Shown piece by piece: positions 1 through 9,153 of a DNA stretch of 64,000 nt. Made by a program: the position numbers and the translations under genes. Below the pieces are notes generated by a model. That model was given only the letters and a program-made list of their open reading frames with translations. It did not search any database and was not told where the DNA came from. How positions within the stretch are numbered: the stretch's first letter is position 1; the number at the start of each line of letters is the position of its first letter. Source of the DNA: Salinivibrio kushneri (lineage in GTDB: Bacteria; Pseudomonadota; Gammaproteobacteria; Enterobacterales; Vibrionaceae); NCBI RefSeq assembly GCF_027286325.1, contig NZ_CP114589.1, positions 310,001-374,000 of the forward strand, written 5' to 3'.

Positions 1-16
1 GTGCCCTTTATATGAA

Positions 17-520
17 ATGTTAAAAAGAGCCATTAACATACTCGACAAATATTTTGAGCCAGTTATTATTGTAGCTTTTACTCTTGGGCTATTTACATTT
101 ATTATTCTAGAAATATTATTACGACCTTTTGATATATCCATCTCGTGGTCTGGAGAGGCGGCGCGCTATTTATTTGTATGGGTAATTTATTTTGGCGTTA
201 GCTACGCTATACGTGATGGTCGACACATCCGTGTTCTTGCTTTATCAAATCTTTTACCAACAAAAATAAAAATAACATCCATCATTCTCAGTAATTTTAT
301 TTTTCTGGTATATCAAGCAGTGGTTCTTTTCTACTCGATAAAAATTACCGAGAAAAGTTGGCGGCTAGGGCAAGTAGCACCAGCGATGGAAGTTCCAGTG
401 GCTTTGCTTTACTCCTGCCTCATCGTTAGTTCTTTACTATCAATTATCAGGTTAACTAGAACAATAAATCATGACGTTATTAAACTGTGTGCAAGTAGCG
501 TAAAAGACCCTGCTACTTAA
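17..520 (+). CDS. TRAP transporter small permease (DctQ-type)
   Basis: Predicted small membrane subunit of a tripartite ATP-independent periplasmic (TRAP) transporter, which pairs with the large permease to import an organic acid or similar solute driven by an ion gradient. The 167-residue protein shows four hydrophobic segments (about residues 16-34, 45-60, 85-107, 124-142) and the DctQ-like pattern WSGEAARYLFVWVIYFG followed by a basic loop, typical of the family. It sits 22 bp upstream of the large permease, so the two are probably cotranscribed. The periplasmic binding-protein gene is not visible and may lie just left of the window. The substrate cannot be read from the permeases alone. 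Confidence 0.88.
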   Translation: MLKRAINILDKYFEPVIIVAFTLGLFTFIILEILLRPFDISISWSGEAARYLFVWVIYFGVSYAIRDGRHIRVLALSNLLPTKIKITSIILSNFIFLVYQAVVLFYSIKITEKSWRLGQVAPAMEVPVALLYSCLIVSSLLSIIRLTRTINHDVIKLCASSVKDPAT

Positions 521-542
521 ACCCTCATCTGGAATTGATCTT

Positions 543-1826
543 ATGACAACAACTATTCTATTTGTATCGTTTTTATTGCTTGTTATGATCGGTGTGCCTA
601 TTGGTATAGCTCTCGGTTCGGCAAGCATTCTTACTATACTTAACCTACCTTTTCTTAATATCGACTTCTATGTGCAGGGGCTCGTTTCGGGACTTGACTC
701 TTTTCCCTTAATTGCAATCTTATTGTTCACACTGACTGCTAACATTATGAGTAGCGGTGGTATCTCTACGCGTCTTCTTAACCTGTGCCAAAGCTTTTTC
801 GGCCATTACACCGGTGGTCTGGGTGTAGTTGCAATCATGTCTTGCATTTTTTTCGCGTCTGTTTCGGGTACAGGGTCAGCTACAGTCGCAGCAATTGGTT
901 TAACGATGATTCCAATGATGGCTAAGAGTGGTTACGACAAAGCCTATGCTGGCTCTATGATTGCTACTGCGGGAGGCATCGGAGTCATTATACCGCCGAG
1001 TGTAGTGATGATCGTCTATGCCATTGTTTCTGGGCAATCTGTTTCAGAAATGTTTATGGCAGGGATAATTCCCGGTGTTGTTGTTGGGCTTTTCTTGCTC
1101 ACTTACAATTTTTATCAATCTAAAAAGTATGGATACCGTGGCTTATCCGAGAAAGCCTCATGGAGCGAGCGTTGGCAAGCGTTTAATTCAGCTAAGGAAG
1201 CCTTGTTTTTGCCTTTTCTTATCTTAGGGGGCATTTATAGTGGGTTATTTACTCCGACTGAATCGGCGGCTGTATCGATCGCTTACAGCCTACTTTTAAG
1301 CTTCTTTTACTACAAAGAGTTAACGCTAAAAAGTTTAGCGAAGATGGCTCTCGAGTCGGCTCTTCTAGTGTCAACGGTGCTAGTTATTGTTGGTGCGTCG
1401 GTTTCTTTTGGACGAATACTCACCATTGAACGAATCCCAACCCTGATTACTGAGTTTATTCTAGGAATCACCGATAATACGATTCTTATATTACTATGCA
1501 TTAATCTACTACTGCTAATCATCGGTACATTTTTAGAAACATTAGCTGCTATTGTTATTCTCACACCGATTTTACTACCAGTAACGACCTCTATCGGTAT
1601 GGATCCAGTTCACTTTGGCATTGTAATGGTTGTTAATCTCGCGATTGGTTTTGTCACTCCGCCTTTAGGCGCTAATTTATTCATGGCTTCTCAGGTCGGC
1701 AAGATCCGTTTTGAGGATCTCTCACGCTCTATAATCGGTTGGGTAATAACAATGATTGCGGCTTTAATGCTAATCACGTTTGTTCCAGAATTATCCTTGT
1801 GGTTACCAGACTTCATGAAAAATTAA
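543..1826 (+). CDS. TRAP transporter large permease (DctM-type)
   Basis: Large 12-13 helix subunit that forms the transport path of a TRAP importer. The 427-residue length is normal for DctM. Recognisable family segments are the SGTGSATVAAIG stretch near residue 107, the GGIGVIIPPSVVMIVYA stretch near residue 144, and the late LAIGFVTPPLGANLFMAS stretch near residue 367. It follows the small permease in the same operon and is followed by a hairpin terminator. A DeoR-type regulator and a second permease lie downstream. The block is much richer in A and T than the remainder of the window, which suggests a separate evolutionary source. Substrate unknown. Confidence 0.92.
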   Translation: MTTTILFVSFLLLVMIGVPIGIALGSASILTILNLPFLNIDFYVQGLVSGLDSFPLIAILLFTLTANIMSSGGISTRLLNLCQSFFGHYTGGLGVVAIMSCIFFASVSGTGSATVAAIGLTMIPMMAKSGYDKAYAGSMIATAGGIGVIIPPSVVMIVYAIVSGQSVSEMFMAGIIPGVVVGLFLLTYNFYQSKKYGYRGLSEKASWSERWQAFNSAKEALFLPFLILGGIYSGLFTPTESAAVSIAYSLLLSFFYYKELTLKSLAKMALESALLVSTVLVIVGASVSFGRILTIERIPTLITEFILGITDNTILILLCINLLLLIIGTFLETLAAIVILTPILLPVTTSIGMDPVHFGIVMVVNLAIGFVTPPLGANLFMASQVGKIRFEDLSRSIIGWVITMIAALMLITFVPELSLWLPDFMKN

Positions 1827-1832
1827 CATTTA

Positions 1833-1857
1833 GTGCCCTATATTTATAGGGCACTTT
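1833..1857 (+). terminator. Rho-independent terminator after TRAP permeases
   Basis: Perfect inverted repeat GTGCCCTATA / TATAGGGCAC (1833-1842 and 1845-1854) followed by TTT. It starts 7 bp after the dctM-like stop codon. The T-run is short, so efficiency is uncertain. Confidence 0.6.
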
Positions 1858-1926
1858 CGCTCATGTTACTTTAAGTATCTGACTGTTATTGATATAATAT
1901 AATCATTTAAGATTCTGGTGATGGCT

Positions 1927-2709
1927 ATGATTCCTGCTGCACGACATAGGTTTATACTTGATTTACTCTCTAAACATCAAGTTCTTAGTATTAATGAACT
2001 GGCCGAAAAACTTGATGTCTCTAGCATGACAATCAGGAGAGACATCAAAAAGCTAGAAGATAAAGAAGAAGTCAGCTCTGTCTCAGGGGGTGTACAACTA
2101 AATAACAACCTTCATAACGAGCCGTCTTACGAAATTAAATCGACCCTGAATTCAGATAGGAAAGGTTCGATAGGGATAGCTGCTAGTAAATTCATTCCTA
2201 AAAATACATCAGTTTACCTAGATGCCGGAACAACCTCACTAGAAATTGCGAAGCAAATATCTCATCGAAACGATCTAGTGATAATAACCAACGATTTTGT
2301 TATCGCCTCTTATTTTTCACGCAACAGCGAATGCGAAATATATCATACAGGTGGGCGAATAGATAAAGATAATCAATCTTGCGTGGGTAACAAAGTTGCA
2401 GATTTTTTATCGGGTATTAATATAGATATAGCTTTTATTTCTACGTCATCATGGAGCCTTAAAGGTATCTCGACCCCGAGCGAGCAAAAAGTTGTTGTTA
2501 AACAAGCAGTATCTAAAGCAGCCAAGACTAACATTCTAATAAGTGATTCATCCAAATACGGGCGTGTCGCTACTTTTCATGCCATTGATATAGAAAGTTT
2601 TCACACTATAGTTACAGATAACGCATTTCCCAACAACGCGGTCAACGAGTTGGAAAAAAAAGGTATAAAGGTAGTCAAAGACAATGTTGAATTTATAAAT
2701 AAAACGTAA
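1927..2709 (+). CDS. DeoR-family transcriptional regulator
   Basis: Predicted sugar or metabolite-responsive repressor. An N-terminal winged HTH (residues about 3-57, with the family pattern LDVSSMTIRRDIKKLE) is followed by a DeoR-C sensor domain containing IIITNDFVIA, a DAGTT motif and TGGRID, typical of DeoR effector pockets that bind phosphosugars. I choose the ATG at 1927 because the product then begins MIPAARHRFILDLL, a classic DeoR N-terminus, with GGTGATG just upstream; GTG 1918 and ATG 1921 are alternatives. It lies between the TRAP genes and an AEC permease, and it most likely controls one or both. Effector unknown. Confidence 0.88.
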   Translation: MIPAARHRFILDLLSKHQVLSINELAEKLDVSSMTIRRDIKKLEDKEEVSSVSGGVQLNNNLHNEPSYEIKSTLNSDRKGSIGIAASKFIPKNTSVYLDAGTTSLEIAKQISHRNDLVIITNDFVIASYFSRNSECEIYHTGGRIDKDNQSCVGNKVADFLSGINIDIAFISTSSWSLKGISTPSEQKVVVKQAVSKAAKTNILISDSSKYGRVATFHAIDIESFHTIVTDNAFPNNAVNELEKKGIKVVKDNVEFINKT

Positions 2710-2756
2710 AAAAACAAGAGAATTTATATTACCTTCACTTCTTTTTAGAGCCTGAA

Positions 2757-3713
2757 ATGCCTTATTTTTTCGAAAGCACTATTACGTCGTTATCGATAGT
2801 TGCACCTATATTCTTTATTCTTTTTCTAGGCTACACGATAAAAAAACTCAATTGGGTTAATGATGGATTTGTAGATAGCGCTGCAAAAATAGTTTTTAAT
2901 ATTGCGCTTCCTTCTTTATTATTCGTAAATATATCCAAATCGGATCATGACTTTTCTAAGTACATAGACTTTCTCATATTTTCAATTTTTTCTTCTATGC
3001 TTTTCTTTTGTTTTTCTTTTCTTATTATAATAAAAATAATTAAAGGGAGTAGTATTCAAGGAGTTGTTACCCAAGCTAGCTTCCGCTCTAATACAGCTAT
3101 TGTCGGCATCGCTTACATTGATAATGCGTTTGGTAATCAAACCCTCGCCTTAGCAGCACTCTATGTCGCAGCGACTGCAATATTATATAACATACAAGCG
3201 ATAATTTGTTTATCTTCTGGAACATCTAAATTCACCCTAAAAAGTACAAAAAATCTCGTTCTCAACCTCGGAAAAAACCCCCTAATCATCGCAATTTTAT
3301 TGGGACATCTAGTATCCGCTTCTAGTTTGTCCACGCCCTCAATACTTTATGACACGCTCAGCTATCTATCTAATTTGGCACTGCCTCTTGCGCTTTTGTG
3401 TACCGGGGCCAGTTTGAATTTTAGAATGATGAAAAAAGAAAAGATCCCTACTTGGTTTGCGACAATTAATAAACTGATTATAGCACCTATATTTTTTACC
3501 TTTACAGGGTATTTATACGGATTTGAGGGATCTGAGCTAGGCATTCTATTTTTTATGAATGCCGCTCCAGTTGCCGCTTCAAGTTATGCCATGACAAAGT
3601 CATACGGTGGAGATGCAACATTAAGCGCTAATATCATCGGACTCACGACGCTAATATCGAGCATAACTGTTTTTACTGGTTCATCTATATTGAAAATGGC
3701 GGGGTTGATGTAA
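2757..3713 (+). CDS. AEC (auxin efflux carrier) family permease
   Basis: A 318-residue integral membrane protein of the AEC/PIN-like transporter family (COG0679), whose bacterial members move organic anions such as malonate or malate. About ten hydrophobic segments are visible. The N-terminal pattern PIFFILFLGYTIKKLNWV and the C-terminal NAAPVAASSYAMTKSYGGDATLSA are family hallmarks. It lies 47 bp after the DeoR-type regulator on the same strand, suggesting a regulated transport locus. The gene is AT-rich like its left neighbours. Its stop at 3713 is followed within about 40 bp by an IS remnant, which marks the right edge of this block. Confidence 0.87.
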   Translation: MPYFFESTITSLSIVAPIFFILFLGYTIKKLNWVNDGFVDSAAKIVFNIALPSLLFVNISKSDHDFSKYIDFLIFSIFSSMLFFCFSFLIIIKIIKGSSIQGVVTQASFRSNTAIVGIAYIDNAFGNQTLALAALYVAATAILYNIQAIICLSSGTSKFTLKSTKNLVLNLGKNPLIIAILLGHLVSASSLSTPSILYDTLSYLSNLALPLALLCTGASLNFRMMKKEKIPTWFATINKLIIAPIFFTFTGYLYGFEGSELGILFFMNAAPVAASSYAMTKSYGGDATLSANIIGLTTLISSITVFTGSSILKMAGLM

Positions 3714-3750
3714 GGTACTGAGGGACCCCTGATGATTTAGATAAAAATCA

Positions 3751-3880
3751 TTAAGTTAAGGTAGATGTACATCCAGCGGCTTTTCTTTCTTCGGAATATC
3801 TCGGCATAGTGTCCTCCATTAGCTCTCCATTGCTGGATTTTAGGGCGATTCAATATCTGGACAACTATCCTGACACCGGG
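3751..3880 (-). mobile_element. Truncated insertion sequence end with transposase start
   Basis: On the minus strand an ATG at 3807 opens a reading frame beginning MPRYSEERKAA, which I recognise as the N-terminus common to a group of OrfA/HTH transposases. The match stops after about 11 residues and the frame ends at 3751 in unrelated sequence, so only the first tens of bases of the transposase gene remain. The stretch from about 3808 to 3880 upstream of this ATG is the presumed IS left end. It begins within the 3' part of the neighbouring nuclease gene. The IS family (possibly IS3-like) is from memory and unconfirmed. Confidence 0.6.
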
Positions 3881-4587
3881 GGACCAACCGCTATAAAACC
3901 ATAGCGACGTGCTAGTTCCCAAGGTCGGTTATCGCCAAACGAGGCATAGAATTCTCCATTCCATGGTTCCTTTCGCGCTTTTTTCACACTCGTTTGAGGA
4001 GTTTTATCTGGATCAATCATCCAAGCTCGGCTTAGATATTGATTACCTAGATCTTCGAACGCAGCAAAAAACATTGCGTTAATCGACAGCTGTGTATGTT
4101 CATTTAAATAGTTAATGATGCGCTCACTACTCGTATCTAACTGAGTTGCCACGATCACCAATTCATGGTTCTCATTCAAACTGACACTATCCAATGTGAT
4201 ACCAAATTTATCTTCAAATGCTTCTTCGAGAGAAGCATGCGGCCGCTGGTAACTTTTAGCAAAACGTTGGTAGATCTCGATCAACTGATAATCAGCCAAA
4301 GTAACAACCCAAGACGCATAATCAATCGCCTGAGCAACAACATCTCGAGGTGTCTTATCACGCTTGAGTTCGATGACGATAACCGTGCCATTGGCATCAA
4401 TTGCTAAAAGATCGATATACTTATCAAAGTCTGTTCGCACCTGTCGGCCAATAAGCAACCAGTCTTGGCTAAGAATTGATATATCTTTCGTTATTTGCTC
4501 TTCCAACATCCCTTCATCCGCCAGCCCTTGAGGCTTTAGCTTCTCCGGTTTGTCGCCAAGCTTCCATATCCCCTGCTCAATAGCCAT
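3865..4587 (-). pseudogene. NucS/DUF91-like endonuclease gene, 3' end lost to IS insertion
   Basis: The product resembles DUF91/NucS-like PD-(D/E)XK endonucleases. Residues about 45-85 hold the nuclease core: a D in KYIDLLAID, then VIVIELKRD (E-x-K), and a downstream Q in VVAQAIDYASWV. The C-terminal part runs normally to RRYGFIAVG and then ends in PPVSG-stop, codons that coincide with the presumed end of the IS remnant. Related proteins usually continue past this point, so I infer truncation by about 50 or more residues. The nuclease core is intact, so residual activity is possible. It lies 11 bp after another nuclease gene, in the same operon. Confidence 0.7.
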
Positions 4588-4598
4588 TTATATTTTCC

Positions 4599-5705
4599 TT
4601 AAATCTTATTAATTTTCTGTGGACGAATTTGCGTCTCAAATTCATCCATCAAAATAATTTTCTCGATCAGCTTTTCTTTGATAAACGGGTAATCATATTC
4701 GCCGATACGAACCTGGTAGCAACGATAAGTGTTTTTTATTTCATTCCACGGTTGCTCGGTGTCTTCTTTGCAAAAATGCGCATCTGCAATGCTACGTCGC
4801 TCGTTATTTGTGATCTGTGCGGAGTAGAAATTGATCACAATTTGCTTTTCGTCACGCCCATCAAGATAAAGCACGATATCCGATTGAACCACCCAATTAA
4901 CACCGGCGAAACGAATAGCCGGATACCCATGCCAGTTATCAAGGGTGGGTTTCAGCTCTGGTTTTACCGCGTTTTGCAGATCGTGCAGTAAAGCACTCTG
5001 CAGCGACTTAATTGCTTTTTCTTGCAACGTTTCTGCCGCTTTAAAGTCAGCTAGGTGATTCACTACAAAGCTGACACTTTCGTGATCAAGAGTGGGTTGT
5101 TCCATCACGTTCTCCAAATGTAAAACGAATTCTCGCAGAAAAATCGACCATTTATTCAATGGATGTTGCAGGAAGTGATCAGCGAGTTTTGCTTTGATGG
5201 CTGACGTGAAGGTGCGGTAGCTAATACCAATCCAGTTCGGTCTTGCTACCTCACCGGTTGGCGATAGAACCACATACAGCGGCTTTTTGTCGCCAATGCG
5301 GGGGTCGTTTTTGTTGTCCTTGACGAACCGTTCATACTCATCAAACGGATTATTCTGCTGGTGAAAAATCTTGTTTTCTATGACCATTACCCAGTCTTGG
5401 CTCTCCAGCACTAAGTCAATGCGCTTTCCGGAGGCTGTCACCACTTCCCGTTGTGGACTCCCAACCAGTGTTGTATCTAGCCCACTGCATGTTTCCGAGC
5501 AGCTAAACAATGCTTTTAAGACCAACGAGCCAAAGCCATGCACTTCGCGCGTATCTAAGAAAAAAGCGAGTAGGTCTGTTGTGGGGTTCTCGTAATATCC
5601 TCGACTGCCAACATCAAAGATTGTTTTCTCGCTCTCATAGAGCGCAGGCAGCGCTTTTATCTCTTTCAATAAAGCTTTAACGCGATCATAAGGGGCTGCT
5701 TCCAT
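4599..5705 (-). CDS. PD-(D/E)XK nuclease superfamily protein (PDDEXK_4-like)
   Basis: Predicted nuclease of about 368 residues. The visible core is KRIDLVLESQDWVMVIENKIFHQQN (shown here only as landmarks: D of RIDLV, E-x-K of VIENK), with an upstream YYENPTTDLLAFFLD helix that is common in the PDDEXK_4 (PF14281) family. I start at ATG 5705 (MEAAPYDRV), which has AGGTTGAG just upstream; an earlier frame start at 5750 would run into the REP-like palindrome. It is 11 bp upstream of the truncated NucS-like gene, forming a two-nuclease operon beside a type I R-M locus. Many family members are found in defence islands, but no function has been assigned here. Confidence 0.72.
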   Translation of the reverse strand: MEAAPYDRVKALLKEIKALPALYESEKTIFDVGSRGYYENPTTDLLAFFLDTREVHGFGSLVLKALFSCSETCSGLDTTLVGSPQREVVTASGKRIDLVLESQDWVMVIENKIFHQQNNPFDEYERFVKDNKNDPRIGDKKPLYVVLSPTGEVARPNWIGISYRTFTSAIKAKLADHFLQHPLNKWSIFLREFVLHLENVMEQPTLDHESVSFVVNHLADFKAAETLQEKAIKSLQSALLHDLQNAVKPELKPTLDNWHGYPAIRFAGVNWVVQSDIVLYLDGRDEKQIVINFYSAQITNNERRSIADAHFCKEDTEQPWNEIKNTYRCYQVRIGEYDYPFIKEKLIEKIILMDEFETQIRPQKINKI

Positions 5706-5740
5706 ACTCAACCTATGTTGGTTTCCTTTCTGTTCATTGC

Positions 5741-5770
5741 TCGTTCCCACGCTCCTGCGTGGGAATGCAT
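5741..5770. repeat. REP-like palindrome, copy 1
   Basis: Imperfect palindrome CGTTCCCACGCTCCTGCGTGGGAA, a REP-type element common in gammaproteobacterial intergenic regions. It separates the nuclease operon from hsdR. Confidence 0.7.
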
Positions 5771-5791
5771 ATCAAAGTTATCCCCTAGCAA

Positions 5792-8700
5792 TCATACTTT
5801 TCCGCCAACGCCTTTAAACTTATCGACAAACGCAGCAATTTTCTGGAGGACGGTTTGTTTTTTGGTCAGGTATTGTGGGTTTAACGGGCTCATCTTAGGC
5901 AATAGGCTGTTGAGTTCCGTACCTTGCTCGCTGGCGTATTCGCGTTTGAGTGAAGTTGTGATGTAGCGCTTTGCCTCTTCGGATTTAAGGTTTTCTTCCT
6001 CGATAAGCGCTTGCGCCTCACGCATTTGTTCCGCTTGTGCAAAGCTAAAGAAGGCTTCAATCACGCTGGCTTTCTCACCCAGCTGATCGAGATCGGTTTG
6101 ATTAATAAAGTCCACCACCAAGCTTTCTTTGGCGCGGTTGCCGATACTGGCGCGGATCACCCGACGCACTTCATCCACCAAATCGGCTTTGCTTTTGGTC
6201 TTTTTATTGTGCTCAAAAATCAGCTCAAGAATGTAATCGAGATTGATTTCTTGCGACTTGAGCAAATCCACCTCAAACTCCACATCATCCCAATCAAGGG
6301 TTGATTCGGATTGGTTTTGCGCGGCTTTTTCGCGGCGTTGCCAATCGCGAATGTCATTGTAGGCTGAGCGGTAGTCTTGCAACTTACGGTCTGACGGCAA
6401 GCGAATGGTCTGCATCTCGGCCAGCTTCTCGTCATCCACATGATGCTCGCTCTTAAACGCTTCGACCGCTTCAGGATCACTGGTGTCCACACTTTGCAGC
6501 GCTTTCAGGCTCGAAAATTCATCATAGTTTTGTAGCAAGTTCTCGACCCGCAAGTACTCACCAAACACTTTGGCGAAGGCTTTTTTCTCTTTCTCTGTTT
6601 CAATGTCAGCCGGATCGGGGAAGTTTTGCTCCAAATCGGAGACCACCTCCATAAAGCCGCGTTTAGCTTTACCGGTGATCACGTCGGTAAAGCCTTCCAT
6701 GTATTCCTGATAACTTTTTTCCAGCACCACATTTTTGGTATTTTTATCACCAAATAGGGTGATGGCATCGACGGTCGCTTTTTCTAGATCTCGGAAAGTG
6801 ACGATATTACCGAACGCTTTGGTGGCATCGTAAATCCGATTAGTGCGTGAAAATGCCTGCATTAAACCGTGATAGCGCAAGTTTTTATCCACAAACAAAG
6901 TATTGAGTGTTGGCGCATCAAAACCGGTCAGGAACATGCCGACCACAATAATCAGGTCGATCTCTTTTGCTTTTACCCGTTTCGCGAGATCGCGGTAATA
7001 GTTTTGAAAGCCATTGCTATCGACGCTGTATGTGGTTTTAAAGTACCCGTTGTAATCTGCAATTGCGGCGCTTAAAAACTCCTTGGCACTCGAGTTCATA
7101 GCCGATACATCAAAGCTTTCGTCTAAAATCTCACCAACCGCATCCTGCTCTTCATTGGCGGCATACGAAAAAATTGTTGCAATCTTTAATGGTCGATCAC
7201 TGTCTTTTTGCAACGCATTCAGTGTTTCGTAGTAGAGCTTAGCCGCCTCGACACTGCTCACCGCAAACATGGCATTGAACCCTTGGTTGTTACCATTCAA
7301 GCGGTGTGTCTTTTGCCGGTAGTGTTGCAAAATATATTGTGAAATCTCGCGTATACGCTCTGGGTGCTGCAGGGCTTGTTTATTCTCTGCTGCATTGAGC
7401 TTTTTTTCATCGTGCTCGGTTTCTATGGCCTTAAATTTTGGCCGGACGTCGTTGTAGTCCACCTTGAATTTGAGCACTTTTTCATCCCGAATCGCATCAG
7501 TGATGACATAAGAGTGCAGCTCGCGGCCAAACACGCTGGCGGTGGTTTCAGCGCCCAAGGCGTTTTGCGGAAAAATTGGTGTGCCGGTAAAACCAAATTG
7601 GTAAAAACGCTTGAATTTTTTCTGCAGGTTCTTTTGCGCTTCACCAAACTGACTGCGGTGGCATTCATCAAAAATAAACACAACCTGCTGATTGTAAACA
7701 GGCAACTTGCCTTCACTTTTCATGAGGTTGTTGAGCTTTTGGATAGTAGTGACGATGATCTTGTTATCATCTTTATCCAGATTACGTTTAAGACCAGCAG
7801 TGCTGTCAGAGCCATTCACACTGTCCGGTGAGAATCGCTGGTACTCTTTCATGGTCTGGTAATCAAGATCTTTACGATCTACCACAAAGAACACCTTATC
7901 GATAAAGTCCAGCTCTGTGGCAAGCCGTGCTGCCTTAAAGCTGGTTAAGGTTTTTCCCGACCCCGTGGTATGCCATATGTAACCACCGCTTTCAGGCGTG
8001 CCCCAAGTTTTTGCTTCATATGAGCTTTTTACTTTCCACAAAATGCGCTCAGTGGCGGCAATTTGATAGGGGCGCATCACCAGTAAGGTATTGTCGATAT
8101 CAAACACTGAATAGTGCAGTAGCACATTCAACAATGCGTGTTTTTGGAAAAAGGTAGCCGTAAAGTCTTTCAGATCTTTAATCAGGGTATTATCGGCTTG
8201 CGCCCAGTTCATGGTGAAGTCAAAGCTGTTTTTATTGCGCTTCACCGTGTTGGCAAAATAGCGTGTATCTGTACCATTGGAAATCACGAACAGCTGTAAA
8301 TACTTATACAGCGAGTTATCACTGTTGAAGCTCTCTTTGCTGTAGCGATGCACCTGATTAAAGGCTTCGCGAATAGCGACTCCGCGTTTTTTTAGCTCGA
8401 TTTGTACCAGCGGCAGGCCATTTACCAGCACAGTGACATCATAGCGATTGGCATGGCTGCCGGTTTGCTCAAACTGCTTGATGACCTGAACTTTGTTTCG
8501 CGCAATGCGCTTTTTATCAACCAGATAGATGTTTTGAATGCGGCCATCATCAAACACGAAGTCGTGAATATAATCGTCGTGAATCTTACGGGTTTTCTCG
8601 ACAATGTTGTCGCTTGGCTTATCTAAATAGGTTTCGACAAAACGCTGCCACTCGGCGTCTGAAAAGGTGACATTGTTCAAGGTTTGCAGTTGCACGCGCA

Positions 8701-8890
8701 CATTGGCGAGCATGGCGTCTGGACGAGTTAATGCTGGTACGAATTCATAGCCTTGATTGACAAGATCTTGAATGAGCTCTCGCTCTAGCGCGTCTTCACT
8801 CTGGTAGCTTTCCGCTACCTGGCCCACCTTTTCATATTGGCTTAATACAATAAAGTGATTAGCTTCGGCGATGGTGTTGTAATGTGTCAC
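5792..8890 (-). CDS. hsdR: Type I restriction enzyme R subunit (type IC, HsdR)
   Basis: Motor and endonuclease subunit of a type I R-M complex (R2M2S) that translocates DNA and cuts unmodified DNA. Counting from the GTG start, the PD-(D/E)XK site is D151 with E165-x-K167 ([12 protein letters not shown]). Helicase motifs are WHTTGSGKT (Walker A), [10 protein letters not shown] (DEAD-box variant), GFTGTP and a later QAFSRTNR. The length (1032 aa) and long stretches match my memory of EcoR124I/EcoprrI HsdR, the type IC family. I chose GTG 8890 over TTG 8905 because GGGAGG lies 7 bp upstream and the protein then begins [13 protein letters not shown]. Its GTGA overlaps the stop of the small gene upstream, indicating translational coupling. 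Confidence 0.95.
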   Translation of the reverse strand: MTHYNTIAEANHFIVLSQYEKVGQVAESYQSEDALERELIQDLVNQGYEFVPALTRPDAMLANVRVQLQTLNNVTFSDAEWQRFVETYLDKPSDNIVEKTRKIHDDYIHDFVFDDGRIQNIYLVDKKRIARNKVQVIKQFEQTGSHANRYDVTVLVNGLPLVQIELKKRGVAIREAFNQVHRYSKESFNSDNSLYKYLQLFVISNGTDTRYFANTVKRNKNSFDFTMNWAQADNTLIKDLKDFTATFFQKHALLNVLLHYSVFDIDNTLLVMRPYQIAATERILWKVKSSYEAKTWGTPESGGYIWHTTGSGKTLTSFKAARLATELDFIDKVFFVVDRKDLDYQTMKEYQRFSPDSVNGSDSTAGLKRNLDKDDNKIIVTTIQKLNNLMKSEGKLPVYNQQVVFIFDECHRSQFGEAQKNLQKKFKRFYQFGFTGTPIFPQNALGAETTASVFGRELHSYVITDAIRDEKVLKFKVDYNDVRPKFKAIETEHDEKKLNAAENKQALQHPERIREISQYILQHYRQKTHRLNGNNQGFNAMFAVSSVEAAKLYYETLNALQKDSDRPLKIATIFSYAANEEQDAVGEILDESFDVSAMNSSAKEFLSAAIADYNGYFKTTYSVDSNGFQNYYRDLAKRVKAKEIDLIIVVGMFLTGFDAPTLNTLFVDKNLRYHGLMQAFSRTNRIYDATKAFGNIVTFRDLEKATVDAITLFGDKNTKNVVLEKSYQEYMEGFTDVITGKAKRGFMEVVSDLEQNFPDPADIETEKEKKAFAKVFGEYLRVENLLQNYDEFSSLKALQSVDTSDPEAVEAFKSEHHVDDEKLAEMQTIRLPSDRKLQDYRSAYNDIRDWQRREKAAQNQSESTLDWDDVEFEVDLLKSQEINLDYILELIFEHNKKTKSKADLVDEVRRVIRASIGNRAKESLVVDFINQTDLDQLGEKASVIEAFFSFAQAEQMREAQALIEEENLKSEEAKRYITTSLKREYASEQGTELNSLLPKMSPLNPQYLTKKQTVLQKIAAFVDKFKGVGGKV

Positions 8891-9087
8891 GATTGAACCT
8901 CCCAATGGCCGGCTTTATCAGAGCCGACCCGTTTAATCCTTTGCGCTTGCTGTAACTTGGCCAAGGCACGGCCAATGGTGCGAATGTCTTTGCCGATCCG
9001 CTCGGCCAGCTGCGGCCGCGTGAGCGTGTTATCGGCCGCTAGCAGGGCGATGATGGCCTCCGGCGTCTTCAAGCCTTGAATATCCAC
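8887..9087 (-). CDS. Small winged-helix protein or fragment coupled to hsdR
   Basis: A 66-residue frame with a compact winged helix-turn-helix: [24 protein letters not shown] followed by a short wing ending GHWEVQS (given as landmarks). The fold resembles the C-terminal DNA-binding segment of larger AlbA/Schlafen-type or Fic-type proteins. The only local start is GTG 9087 without a clear ribosome site, and the frame stays open upstream through the REP palindrome to the prrC stop codon. It could therefore be a decayed remnant or a real leader gene. Its stop overlaps the hsdR start (GTGA), so translation through it would help express hsdR. Confidence 0.45.
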   Translation of the reverse strand: MDIQGLKTPEAIIALLAADNTLTRPQLAERIGKDIRTIGRALAKLQQAQRIKRVGSDKAGHWEVQS

Positions 9088-9120
9088 CGCATCAATATCA
9101 TTTACAGGGGCGCTTTTGCT

Positions 9121-9150
9121 CTCGTTCCCACGCTCCTGCGTGGGAACGAG
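9121..9150. repeat. REP-like palindrome, copy 2
   Basis: Perfect inverted repeat CTCGTTCCCACG / CGTGGGAACGAG around a short centre. It begins 3 bp beyond the prrC stop codon, inside the R-M operon between prrC and the winged-helix frame. Confidence 0.75.
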
Positions 9151-9153
9151 TAA

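Noticed and set aside
3737..3922. 61-aa minus-strand frame as the missing nuclease C-terminus
   Set aside because: The frame is hydrophobic and basic without family likeness, and it covers the transposase start in another frame, so it is IS-derived sequence.
5715..5966. Plus-strand frame across the REP element and hsdR end
   Set aside because: Its sequence is made by the palindrome and antisense hsdR codons.
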